From Candidatus Sulfotelmatobacter sp. (lineage in GTDB: Bacteria; Acidobacteriota; Terriglobia; Terriglobales; Acidobacteriaceae): a DNA stretch of 11,269 nucleotides. Shown piece after piece: positions 1 to 5,573 of the stretch. The stretch's first letter is position 1. Every line of letters starts with the position of its first letter. Location of the stretch: contig JASHTD010000370.1 of assembly GCA_030040725.1 (NCBI GenBank), positions 1 through 11,269 on the forward strand. Direction: 5' to 3'. The position numbers and the translations under genes were made by a program. Under the pieces are notes generated by a model. It was not told the DNA's origin. It ran no database searches and saw only the letters and a list, made by a program, of their open reading frames with translations.

Positions 1-717
1 CTGCCATTGCATCTTTACAACACCGTGATTCAGCAATTGAAGCAGCAAAAACACGAGCTGCAGGTGAAGACTCTGGCCGAACAACGGCGCGCAAGAACGA
101 CGGAACACTTCAGTCAAACCGTGCTTTCGAATCTTTCCTCGGGAGTGCTGGTGTTTGACGCCAATGGCCTGGTAAAGCAGGCGAACCCCGCAGCCAAGAA
201 GATTCTCGGTTTTAGTTCCCCCTCCGGCATGAGCGCCGAGGATATTTTTCGCAAAGCGGCGGTTTGCTCAAGCGACAGCTCGGGCACGAAAGGCTCGGCT
301 GTGCGGCTTACGGAAGAGGTGGAGGCCGTGCTGCGCGGGGGCAGCAAGTGCCGACAAGCGGAAGTCGATTACACCACGCCTAAGGGCGACACCATGCGCC
401 TGGCGGTAACCATTTCGCCGGTGCCATCCGTGGATGGCAACCTGTTGGGGGTCGCATGCCTGATCAGCGACCGCAGCGAGTTTGAGCGGATTCAGCACCA
501 GCAGCAGCTTCAAAGAGAGATTTCCGCGGAGATGGCGCTGGAGTTGCGCACGTCTCTGGCAACGATCACTGGGTACGCACAGCAACTGGCGCGGAACCGC
601 GATGTTGAACTGGCTTCCGAACTGGCTGCCGATATTGCCGATGAAGCTGCCCGCCTGGACCGCCACATCGGAGGCTTTCTTGCTACGCGGCGGGCTGCCG
701 CAAGCACAAAGAGTTGA
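1..717 (+). CDS. PAS-domain signalling protein with a degenerate HisKA-like C-terminus (5' end outside window)
   Basis: The reading frame is open from the first base, so the true start probably lies to the left; a TTG at 7 is the only in-window start-like codon near the edge and has no visible ribosome site. Seen: an N-terminal Gln/Lys/Glu-rich helix (about codons 5-35) that looks like a signalling coiled coil, then a PAS domain (about codons 42-160, with SGVLVFDANGLV and ANPAAKKILGF typical of PAS). A short helical hairpin resembling the HisKA dimerisation domain ends the protein (about codons 172-230). Histidine kinases have an H-E-L-R-T-P-L box at this point; here it reads L-E-L-R-T-S-L, so the phospho-accepting His is Leu (codon 538-540). 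The protein stops right after the hairpin, with no HATPase domain. Inference: it senses a signal and perhaps binds a kinase or response regulator, but cannot autophosphorylate in the normal way. A sensor domain may lie upstream. Family assignment is good; the role is uncertain. Confidence 0.8.
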   Translation: MPLHLYNTVIQQLKQQKHELQVKTLAEQRRARTTEHFSQTVLSNLSSGVLVFDANGLVKQANPAAKKILGFSSPSGMSAEDIFRKAAVCSSDSSGTKGSAVRLTEEVEAVLRGGSKCRQAEVDYTTPKGDTMRLAVTISPVPSVDGNLLGVACLISDRSEFERIQHQQQLQREISAEMALELRTSLATITGYAQQLARNRDVELASELAADIADEAARLDRHIGGFLATRRAAASTKS

Positions 718-737
718 GTGAATCGAGGATGACAACT

Positions 738-1388
738 ATGAAACGCATCACCTACGTGGGTTCGCAGTTCGCATTCAGTTTCGCGCTTGGCTTGTTTCTG
801 GTTGGCTCGTCGTTGTTCAGCGTCAGAGCCAACGCTCAGACTTCCGCCGCTCCGGCGCCAACCGCGGGCCAGTCGCAAGACCAGCCGCTGGGAGATATTG
901 CCCGTAAAGTCGGCCACAAGGATACGGATCTCGCGAAGCCCAAAGCCAAAGTTTTTGACAACGACAACCTGCCGATGCAGGACAAGATTTCCGTGGTTGG
1001 CCAGCCTGCAGATACGACCGACGTGGCTTCCAACGCGGGAACCCAAGCTGCCGCCAGCAACCCCGCCAAGCCGGCCGAGGATGATCAGACCAAGAAACAG
1101 GCCGAGTGGAAGTCGTGGCAGGGCAAAATAACGGCACAGAAAGAGCAGATCGATCTGGCCAGCCGCGAGCTCGACGTATTGCAGCGCGAATATCAATTAC
1201 GCGCCGCCGAAATGTATGCCGACGCCGGCAACCGTTTGCGTAACTCCGCGCAATGGGATAAGCAGGATGCTGACTACAAGCAGAAGCTCGCCGACAAGCA
1301 GAAAGCCATCGACGACGCCAAAGAAAAATTGAACGACATGCAAGAGCAAGGCCGCAAAGCCGGCGTGCCTTCCTCCATGCTGGATTAA
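738..1388 (+). CDS. Secreted coiled-coil protein of unknown function
   Basis: A 216-residue protein I do not recognise as a named family. The start at 738 is chosen because a GAGGA sequence (725-729) lies 8 bases before it and it opens directly into a signal peptide: MKRI, a hydrophobic stretch at about residues 9-30, and a likely cleavage site after Ala-Asn-Ala near residue 34. In-frame starts at 714 (TTG) and 729 (ATG) lack a well-placed ribosome site. The mature part begins with an Ala/Pro/Gln-rich linker, then a low-complexity stretch (about 60-120). It ends in a long charged helix (about 120-208) rich in Lys, Glu, Gln and Asp, which should form a coiled coil. The product is therefore periplasmic or outer-envelope. 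The gene starts 20 bp after the PAS gene on the same strand, so the two are probably co-transcribed, which hints at an envelope-related signalling role. That link is inference only. Confidence 0.85.
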   Translation: MKRITYVGSQFAFSFALGLFLVGSSLFSVRANAQTSAAPAPTAGQSQDQPLGDIARKVGHKDTDLAKPKAKVFDNDNLPMQDKISVVGQPADTTDVASNAGTQAAASNPAKPAEDDQTKKQAEWKSWQGKITAQKEQIDLASRELDVLQREYQLRAAEMYADAGNRLRNSAQWDKQDADYKQKLADKQKAIDDAKEKLNDMQEQGRKAGVPSSMLD

Positions 1389-1406
1389 GCGGCGCGAGCA
1401 AGCTGC

Positions 1407-1916
1407 TTATGGATGCCGGGCCTTCTGGAGCCGCAGAATTTGTTTCTGGTGGTGTAATCCGTGCAGCAGGTGGAACTTTCTCCATTGCGCACCGCTGAGC
1501 GGCCCCAGAAAAGGATGGTCGAGCACCGGCGTGTCGCTTCCGAAGCGCTCCTCCGCTTGAGTAATGATGGCATCCAGGGCAGCGATCTTTAGCGAGTAAC
1601 CGTTGCGAACCTCTTCCGCGGGCAATCCTTTCGGCCGGGTTGGTGCCGGAGCCTCGCGCCCGGAGGGTAGATAATCGAGGCCAAGAACGAACCATGCTTG
1701 GAAGCGCTGCCGCAGAGAGCCGCGAGTCGCGGGCAGTTTTCCGGCTTCGAGCATCTTCTGGAATCCTTTGGTGGTGCCCGTGTAACTCAGATACAGATGT
1801 TCCAGAATTTCAGCAGCGCACCATTTATTCGCCGGATGCCAACTGAAATCTTCAGCGGACAGACCGTCGATGGCGGAATTTAGACTTCGCTGTAGTTGTT
1901 CGAGCAGAGGATGCAT
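1407..1916 (-). CDS. DinB-like protein, DUF1569 family
   Basis: A 169-residue four-helix-bundle protein of the DinB/YfiT superfamily, whose members usually hold a divalent metal with three histidines and include thiol-dependent S-transferases. Seen: His40 in the EILEHLYLSY helix and an H-x-x-x-H arrangement (His152, His156) in the C-terminal HLLHGLHHQKQI helix, preceded by the HPFLGPLSGAQW segment characteristic of DUF1569. These are the expected metal ligands. The substrate cannot be told from sequence. The ATG at 1916 is preferred, with a weak AAGAG 8 bases upstream; a GTG at 1925 would add three residues. The gene converges on the coiled-coil gene with an 18-bp gap and no obvious terminator, and it is divergent from the lipoprotein gene. 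It looks like a stand-alone gene. Confidence 0.85.
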   Translation of the reverse strand: MHPLLEQLQRSLNSAIDGLSAEDFSWHPANKWCAAEILEHLYLSYTGTTKGFQKMLEAGKLPATRGSLRQRFQAWFVLGLDYLPSGREAPAPTRPKGLPAEEVRNGYSLKIAALDAIITQAEERFGSDTPVLDHPFLGPLSGAQWRKFHLLHGLHHQKQILRLQKARHP

Positions 1917-1927
1917 AAACGTCACTC

Positions 1928-1954
1928 TTGCGCAGCCCGCGCTTCAGGTAAAAT
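1928..1954 (+). promoter_or_regulatory. Possible promoter for the lipoprotein gene
   Basis: In the 84-bp gap between the divergent DinB and lipoprotein genes, a TTGCGC (1928-1933) lies 15 bases before TAAAAT (1949-1954). The -10 match is good, the -35 match partial and the spacer short. Transcription would begin near 1961 and give a leader of about 40 bases carrying the strong ribosome site at 1988-1995. This is a pattern match only. Confidence 0.25.
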
Positions 1955-2000
1955 GTTGCCCGATCACCAAAAACATCTTCGTTATACAGGAAGGATCGCG

Positions 2001-2726
2001 ATGAGCATGCAGGACTTCGTTCCCGCAGAAACCGCCGTTGCCGGCGCAGGCATGGCCAGTGCTATTCGAGTTCGAAGTCGCAGCCGCACAAGCTTTTCTC
2101 CCATGAAAATACTGGCTGCGATGAGTTTGCTCGCATGCCTGATGCTGATGGCGGCATGCGAATCCAATCCGCCGCAATCGAGTGAGGCCAAGCCTGAAGT
2201 CAAGCCCACCGACCTGCTGACCGCGCGTGCTGCGTTTCAGAAACTTTTTATTGCGGCGCGCAATTATGCCGTGGATGTGAAACCGTTCCGTGTGGAGTCG
2301 CTTCTCACTACCGACGGCAATGGCCACGACGGAAAATCTGCTGTCTGGCGCGTCAGTTTTGCATCGGCCATGCAACATGGTGTCAAGCCTTTCATCTGGT
2401 CGGGCAGCAATGCCACCGACGCTCCCAGCCGCGGTGTCTCGCCCGGCAATGAAGACACCTACAACCCAAATAACGCCTCCACGCAAGTTTTTGATGTTGC
2501 ATTCCTCAAAATTGATTCCGACCAGGCATTTACTGAAGCGCAGAAGCACGGGGGCGACAAACTTCTCGAAAAAGATCCCTCCACGCCGGTTCTCTACATT
2601 TGCGAATGGAACCACAACACCAACGAACTGGTCTGGCATGTGGTTTACGGGGAATCGCGCGAGACAGCAAAGCTGACGGTTTCCGTGAACGCGACGAGCG
2701 GCGCCTTTATTCGGGTAGAGAAATAG
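2001..2726 (+). CDS. Putative lipoprotein of unknown function
   Basis: A 241-residue protein of unrecognised family. The ATG at 2001 is chosen because a near-perfect ribosome site, AGGAAGG (1988-1994), lies 6 bases upstream. This gives an unusual N-terminus: about 34 residues including an Arg-rich stretch (IRVRSRSR), then a lipoprotein-type signal, MKILAAMSLLACLMLMAAC, with lipobox Met-Ala-Ala-Cys at Cys53. An internal ATG at 2103 would give a textbook 18-residue lipoprotein signal but has no ribosome site. The mature domain has a helix (LLTARAAFQKLFIAARNYAVD) and then beta-rich sequence. It ends WHVVYG...LTVSVNATSGAFIRVEK, reminiscent of PepSY-type repeats, where a Trp-x-Val strand is followed by a 'v-x-v-x-A-x-x-G' turn. 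The PepSY resemblance is tentative. The likely location is the envelope, lipid-anchored. The TetR gene follows on the same strand after 133 bp. Confidence 0.8.
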   Translation: MSMQDFVPAETAVAGAGMASAIRVRSRSRTSFSPMKILAAMSLLACLMLMAACESNPPQSSEAKPEVKPTDLLTARAAFQKLFIAARNYAVDVKPFRVESLLTTDGNGHDGKSAVWRVSFASAMQHGVKPFIWSGSNATDAPSRGVSPGNEDTYNPNNASTQVFDVAFLKIDSDQAFTEAQKHGGDKLLEKDPSTPVLYICEWNHNTNELVWHVVYGESRETAKLTVSVNATSGAFIRVEK

Positions 2727-2859
2727 AGAAGAAGATATTTTGATATCGAGCCGCAGCTGAGCGGCAGCATTCTGTTCCAAGAAAGTTGTACGATGTCAGT
2801 AATACATGGTGCAAGCCATCGGGGCCCTGCAGTGATCTTAATAGTGCGGAGGCGGGCCG

Positions 2860-3489
2860 TTGCCACGACAAGCGGACCCTCAAATAGAACAGCGCATTCT
2901 CGACGCGGCTTGCCGGTTGTGGTCGCGCGGTGGTGAAAAGACTCTGACCATGCGCGGCATCGCCAAGGCCGCGGGAACCACAACTCCGACCGTCTATGAG
3001 CGGTACCGCGACCGGGAAGATATTCTCAGTGCGGTGCGCCTGCAAACCCGCACCGAACTTCTTGCTGCTGTAAGTCCGACGCGTTCGCTGGCGCAGGCCT
3101 GCAGGAAATATCTGGAGTTTGCCATGGCCCACCGACATGCCTACGAAGTGCTGTTCGATGGATTTGCCGAGCCACCGTCTCTGCACGAACCCTGGCCCAC
3201 CTTCAACCTCATGCGGTTGCGCGTAGCGCAACGCCTGGGAGGCCCGCCACGCAAGCACACGCGCCTGATGCTCTCGCTGTGGTCGCTGATGCATGGTACC
3301 GCGATGCTGATGATCCGCGGCGGAGTAAGCGAACCACTGCACACGCAAATGATCCACGCTTGCCTTGACGCCATCGAGGCAATCATGCGGGCAGCGCAGG
3401 GATCAGACCGCAAACCGCATTCCGGGCCGAAATGGCCTGCCGGACTAATTCTGGGCGAGGCTGCGGAGAGCAAGATCAGCAGGCGCTGA
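2860..3489 (+). CDS. TetR-family transcriptional repressor with WHG-type ligand domain
   Basis: A 209-residue protein of normal TetR length. Residues about 10-57 form the TetR DNA-binding helix-turn-helix (EQRILDAACRLWSRGG, then TMRGIAKAAGTTTPTVYERYRDREDIL, the recognition helix and the Tyr-x-x-Tyr/Phe segment that follows it). The C-terminal half is the ligand and dimerisation domain; LWSLMHGTAML (Trp141, His145, Gly146) matches the WHG motif of TetR_C_33-type regulators. The start is TTG: GGAGG (2848-2852) sits 7 bases before it and no in-frame ATG competes. The 133-bp gap upstream contains a weak hairpin (arms GCCGC 2750-2754 and GCGGC 2761-2765) with no T-tract, and I could not pick a convincing promoter. 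TetR repressors usually control a nearby efflux pump or enzyme; no such neighbour is visible, so the target is unknown. The gene converges on the TPR gene, 26 bp apart. Confidence 0.92.
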   Translation: MPRQADPQIEQRILDAACRLWSRGGEKTLTMRGIAKAAGTTTPTVYERYRDREDILSAVRLQTRTELLAAVSPTRSLAQACRKYLEFAMAHRHAYEVLFDGFAEPPSLHEPWPTFNLMRLRVAQRLGGPPRKHTRLMLSLWSLMHGTAMLMIRGGVSEPLHTQMIHACLDAIEAIMRAAQGSDRKPHSGPKWPAGLILGEAAESKISRR

Positions 3490-3515
3490 CTCGCAAACTA
3501 TCGCGACGAACAGGA

Positions 3516-4247
3516 TTACTTTCCCGAGGTTTCGGCCGTGAGCCGCGCAATCGCTTTTTCGGCTTCGTTGGCCTTGGGTCCGTGGGGCAGAATTCTCAAA
3601 TAGCTCTGGTATTCGGCGAGAGCGTCGTCAAAAATTCCGAGCTTCTCAAGGCAGATCGCGAGACGGATCGTCGCCTGGGCATCGTTATCTTTGTAGAGCA
3701 GCGCATCGCGATAGCGCGCTTCGGCGGCATGATAGTTTTTCCGCCGGAAATAGAAATCCCCTACCTCGATGTCTTTTGCCGCCTTTTGCGGATCCCATGC
3801 GTGCAACTCGGTGACTCCACCGATTAATTCCGATTCAGCTTCAGCGTTGGCAACGGCATGGGAGCTCTCCGGATGTTTCTTGGCGTCGTCTGCCGGTGCA
3901 TTCAGATCGACCGGTGCGTCCTTGCTGGAGCTCTCTCCCACCGCTGGACCGAGGTCCTGAACATGTACCTCGTCGTCGCGCGGAGGAGGCTGGTTTGGCA
4001 CCTCGCGGGGGGCTGCCGAATTCCCACTCTGAGGCGAGGAGTTCGCAGGCGACGATGCCGATTGCCCAGCGCCAGCGGAAGAACCTTGATCAGACGATGG
4101 CGCCGGTGCGGAAGGAAATGAGTCTTCCTGTGTCGAACCTTGCTGCGAAGAAGCTTGTTGCGTGGGATTTTTCGGGGCAGAACTTTGTTGGGCGAAAGCG
4201 AGGCCGCCCAACGCGAAAATGAAACCCACGCATAACCAGACACGCAT
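3516..4247 (-). CDS. Exported tetratricopeptide-repeat (TPR) protein
   Basis: A 243-residue protein with three parts. First is a signal peptide (residues 1-19, hydrophobic core CVGFIFALGGLAFA, cleavage after Ala-Phe-Ala). Second is a long Ser/Gln/Pro/Ala-rich linker of low complexity (about 20-135). Third is a C-terminal helical domain with two TPR-like units: about 157-190 (AAKDIEVGDFYFRRKNYHAAEARYRDAL) and about 191-224 (AQATIRLAICLEKLGIFDDALAEYQSYLRILP). TPRs bind partner proteins; the layout (export signal, flexible tether, small TPR head) recalls periplasmic or outer-membrane scaffold proteins such as BamD, but it is shorter and I do not call it BamD. The start codon has no ribosome site. 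A promoter-like sequence ends 6 bases upstream, suggesting a leaderless message. It lies downstream of the OmpA-lipoprotein gene on the same strand but behind that gene's terminator. Confidence 0.88.
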   Translation of the reverse strand: MRVWLCVGFIFALGGLAFAQQSSAPKNPTQQASSQQGSTQEDSFPSAPAPSSDQGSSAGAGQSASSPANSSPQSGNSAAPREVPNQPPPRDDEVHVQDLGPAVGESSSKDAPVDLNAPADDAKKHPESSHAVANAEAESELIGGVTELHAWDPQKAAKDIEVGDFYFRRKNYHAAEARYRDALLYKDNDAQATIRLAICLEKLGIFDDALAEYQSYLRILPHGPKANEAEKAIARLTAETSGK

Positions 4248-4253
4248 GCGTCT

Positions 4254-4282
4254 ATTTTACCGAGGACACGCCACGGATTGAA
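4254..4282 (-). promoter_or_regulatory. Promoter candidate for the TPR gene
   Basis: On the minus strand TTCAAT (4282-4277) is followed after exactly 17 bases by TAAAAT (4259-4254), which ends 6 bases before the TPR start codon (4247). Transcription would begin at or next to the ATG. The -10 match is 5 of 6 and the -35 match 3 of 6. Its position directly downstream of the ompA terminator supports separate transcription of the two genes. Confidence 0.4.
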
Positions 4283-4303
4283 ACTGGGTGCGAATGGCTT
4301 GAC

Positions 4304-4335
4304 AAAAAAGCCGCTCGACCCTGTAGTCGAGCGGC
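4304..4335 (-). terminator. Intrinsic (rho-independent) terminator of the OmpA-lipoprotein gene
   Basis: A perfect 10-bp inverted repeat (GCCGCTCGAC at 4310-4319 and GTCGAGCGGC at 4326-4335) with a 6-base loop is flanked at 4304-4309 by six A on the plus strand. Read on the minus strand this is a GC-rich stem followed by six T, a classic intrinsic terminator. It lies about 50 bases after the stop codon of the OmpA-like gene. Confidence 0.9.
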
Positions 4336-4388
4336 GTAGTTTGGCGAATCCTCCTGGGGATGGAGGGAACACACATAACATCCGAACG

Positions 4389-5117
4389 TTACATCGAAGA
4401 CGGATTATTCTGCCCGGTCGTGGCCGGGGTGGTATCGCTTACTTGGTTTGTCATGAGCCGAACATCGACGCGGCGATTGTCGGCGCGGCCTGCGGAAGTC
4501 TTATTGGACTCGACCGGCTTATCTTTTCCCAATCCGATCACATAGATTTTGTGCGCCGGGACGTTGTACTTGGAAGCCAGATACTGAATTACCGAGTCCG
4601 CGCGGCGCTGGCTCAAGCCGTAGTTATACTCGGCCGAACCGACGGAATCCGTGCTGCCTTCCAAAGCAATAATGTATCCCTTGGTGCCGGCAATCGAACC
4701 AGCGAGCTGATCGAGAGCTTCTTTCGCTTTGGGAGTGAGATTGTCTTTGTTGAAGCCAAACTTCACTGACGTCTCAGCCACCGCGTGGTAGTTGTCAAGA
4801 TTCTCGACCGTGTTGGTGACGACATTGACGCGGCCATTAGCAGCATCCGCTGTCTGCTGCGCTGCAGTGGCGGTCTGATTGGCGGCCTGCGCCTTCTGTT
4901 CAACGTCGGCAGTCTTTGCATTCACGGCTGCGATGCCGGCCTGCGCGCGGGCATCGACATCTTTAATCTCTTTGCTGTTCTGCGCCGTCATATCATCGAG
5001 TTCGTTGGTCTTGTTGATAAGCGGCGTGGTCTGCTGCTTCACGTAATTCTTGGTGGTGCAACCGACCGTCGCAGCCATGGCGGCTGCCAGGAAAATCGCT
5101 AACGAAGTGCGGGTCAT
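4389..5117 (-). CDS. OmpA-family peptidoglycan-binding lipoprotein
   Basis: A 242-residue protein that should tether the outer membrane to peptidoglycan. Seen: a lipoprotein signal (residues 1-19) with lipobox Thr-Val-Gly-Cys at Cys20; an Ala/Asn/Gln-rich, heptad-like helical region (about 35-108) resembling Lpp-type coiled coils; and a C-terminal OmpA domain (about 115-222). That domain has VKFGFNKDNLTPKAKEAL, then the peptidoglycan-binding block GSTDSVGSAEYNYGLSQRRA (Asp157, Arg171/Arg172), and NRRVDVRL. In most relatives the block begins G-H-T-D; here His is Ser, while the diaminopimelate-contacting Asp and Arg are kept. A short Thr/Asn-rich tail follows. The start at 5117 has AAGGAG (plus-strand 5126-5131) 8 bases upstream; a longer frame to 5153 has no comparable support. 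An intrinsic terminator lies downstream. Confidence 0.93.
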   Translation of the reverse strand: MTRTSLAIFLAAAMAATVGCTTKNYVKQQTTPLINKTNELDDMTAQNSKEIKDVDARAQAGIAAVNAKTADVEQKAQAANQTATAAQQTADAANGRVNVVTNTVENLDNYHAVAETSVKFGFNKDNLTPKAKEALDQLAGSIAGTKGYIIALEGSTDSVGSAEYNYGLSQRRADSVIQYLASKYNVPAHKIYVIGLGKDKPVESNKTSAGRADNRRVDVRLMTNQVSDTTPATTGQNNPSSM

Positions 5118-5169
5118 GGTTGAAGCTCCTTCATGATCTTTCATATTCTTCATAATTTTCTCAGTGCAA

Positions 5170-5182
5170 TCGGAAATTCCGA
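5170..5182. promoter_or_regulatory. 13-bp palindrome upstream of the OmpA-lipoprotein gene, possible operator
   Basis: TCGGAA-A-TTCCGA is a perfect palindrome with 6-bp arms around one central base. It abuts, on the ompA side, a minus-strand TTGCAC (5169-5164) that could be a -35 box, with TATGAA (5145-5140) 18 bases on as a weak -10. Its size and symmetry suit a dimeric regulator. A further imperfect hairpin lies next to it (arms 5192-5199 and 5209-5216, one G-T pair). No regulator can be assigned. Confidence 0.35.
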
Positions 5183-5263
5183 CGGCATTAATTCCTGGGA
5201 CAGAAAAACCCGGGAAGGGTAACCACCCACTCCCGCCGAGTACTTTTGCACGACAGATGCCAG

Positions 5264-5292
5264 TTCGCCATACAGCTTTTTCCCTATATAAC
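5264..5292 (+). promoter_or_regulatory. Possible promoter for uvrC
   Basis: TTCGCC (5264-5269) is followed after 17 bases by TATAAC (5287-5292), inside the most AT-rich part of the ompA-uvrC gap. The -10 match is 5 of 6 and the -35 match 3 of 6. If real, uvrC has a leader of about 270-280 bases containing the hairpins at 5403-5499. Confidence 0.3.
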
Positions 5293-5402
5293 TATCCAGA
5301 ATATCAATAACTTAGAGGAAGAACAGCAAGAAACGCGCAAGCCTGCGCCGGAGCTAAAAGACGAAAAGCGAACACGCGTGATGGAAATTTTATACGGTGA
5401 TA

Positions 5403-5499
5403 GCAGGGGACTTTCAGCTCCTGCGCGGTGGGGAGATAAGGGGAATCGTTTCTCCTTATGTTTGGCTCCGAGGCTAGGACCGGGCGCTGTCGCGGAGCC
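5403..5499 (+). other. Cluster of three hairpins in the uvrC leader region; possible structured RNA
   Basis: Three inverted repeats follow one another within 97 bases. The first pairs 5403-5409 (GCAGGGG) with 5418-5424 (CTCCTGC), including one G-U pair and an 8-base loop. The second is a 10-bp stem, 5436-5445 with 5450-5459, with one G-U pair and a TCGT tetraloop. The third pairs 5464-5470 (GGCTCCG) with 5493-5499 (CGGAGCC) across a 22-base loop. None is followed by a T-tract, so they are not simple terminators. The 456-bp gap between ompA and uvrC contains no convincing coding sequence; an open frame from 5246 has no start signal or protein-like composition and runs into uvrC in another frame. 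I know no named RNA family that this matches. Confidence 0.4.
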
Positions 5500-5573
5500 G
5501 AGGAAGAGGCACTCTCATCCAATACAATGTCTGCGTTCCTTGATCTTGTCTCCGATCTTGGATCTTCCACGGC

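Noticed and set aside
510..1196. A 228-codon minus-strand open frame opposite the PAS and coiled-coil genes
   Set aside because: It is antisense to two supported genes, starts and ends inside them, and its residues show no recognisable domain; it is a high-GC shadow frame.
2750..2765. GCCGC/GCGGC hairpin after the lipoprotein gene as a terminator
   Set aside because: The 5-bp stem is not followed by a T-tract, so an intrinsic terminator cannot be supported.
2707..3357. A 216-codon minus-strand open frame opposite the TetR gene
   Set aside because: It covers most of the TetR coding region in antisense and has no domain-like sequence or start signal.
5369..5383. CGAAC followed by ACGC and GTGAT upstream of uvrC, resembling a LexA (SOS) box
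   Set aside because: Only the left half matches the CGAAC-N4-GTTCG pattern; the right half matches at two of five positions, which is expected by chance.
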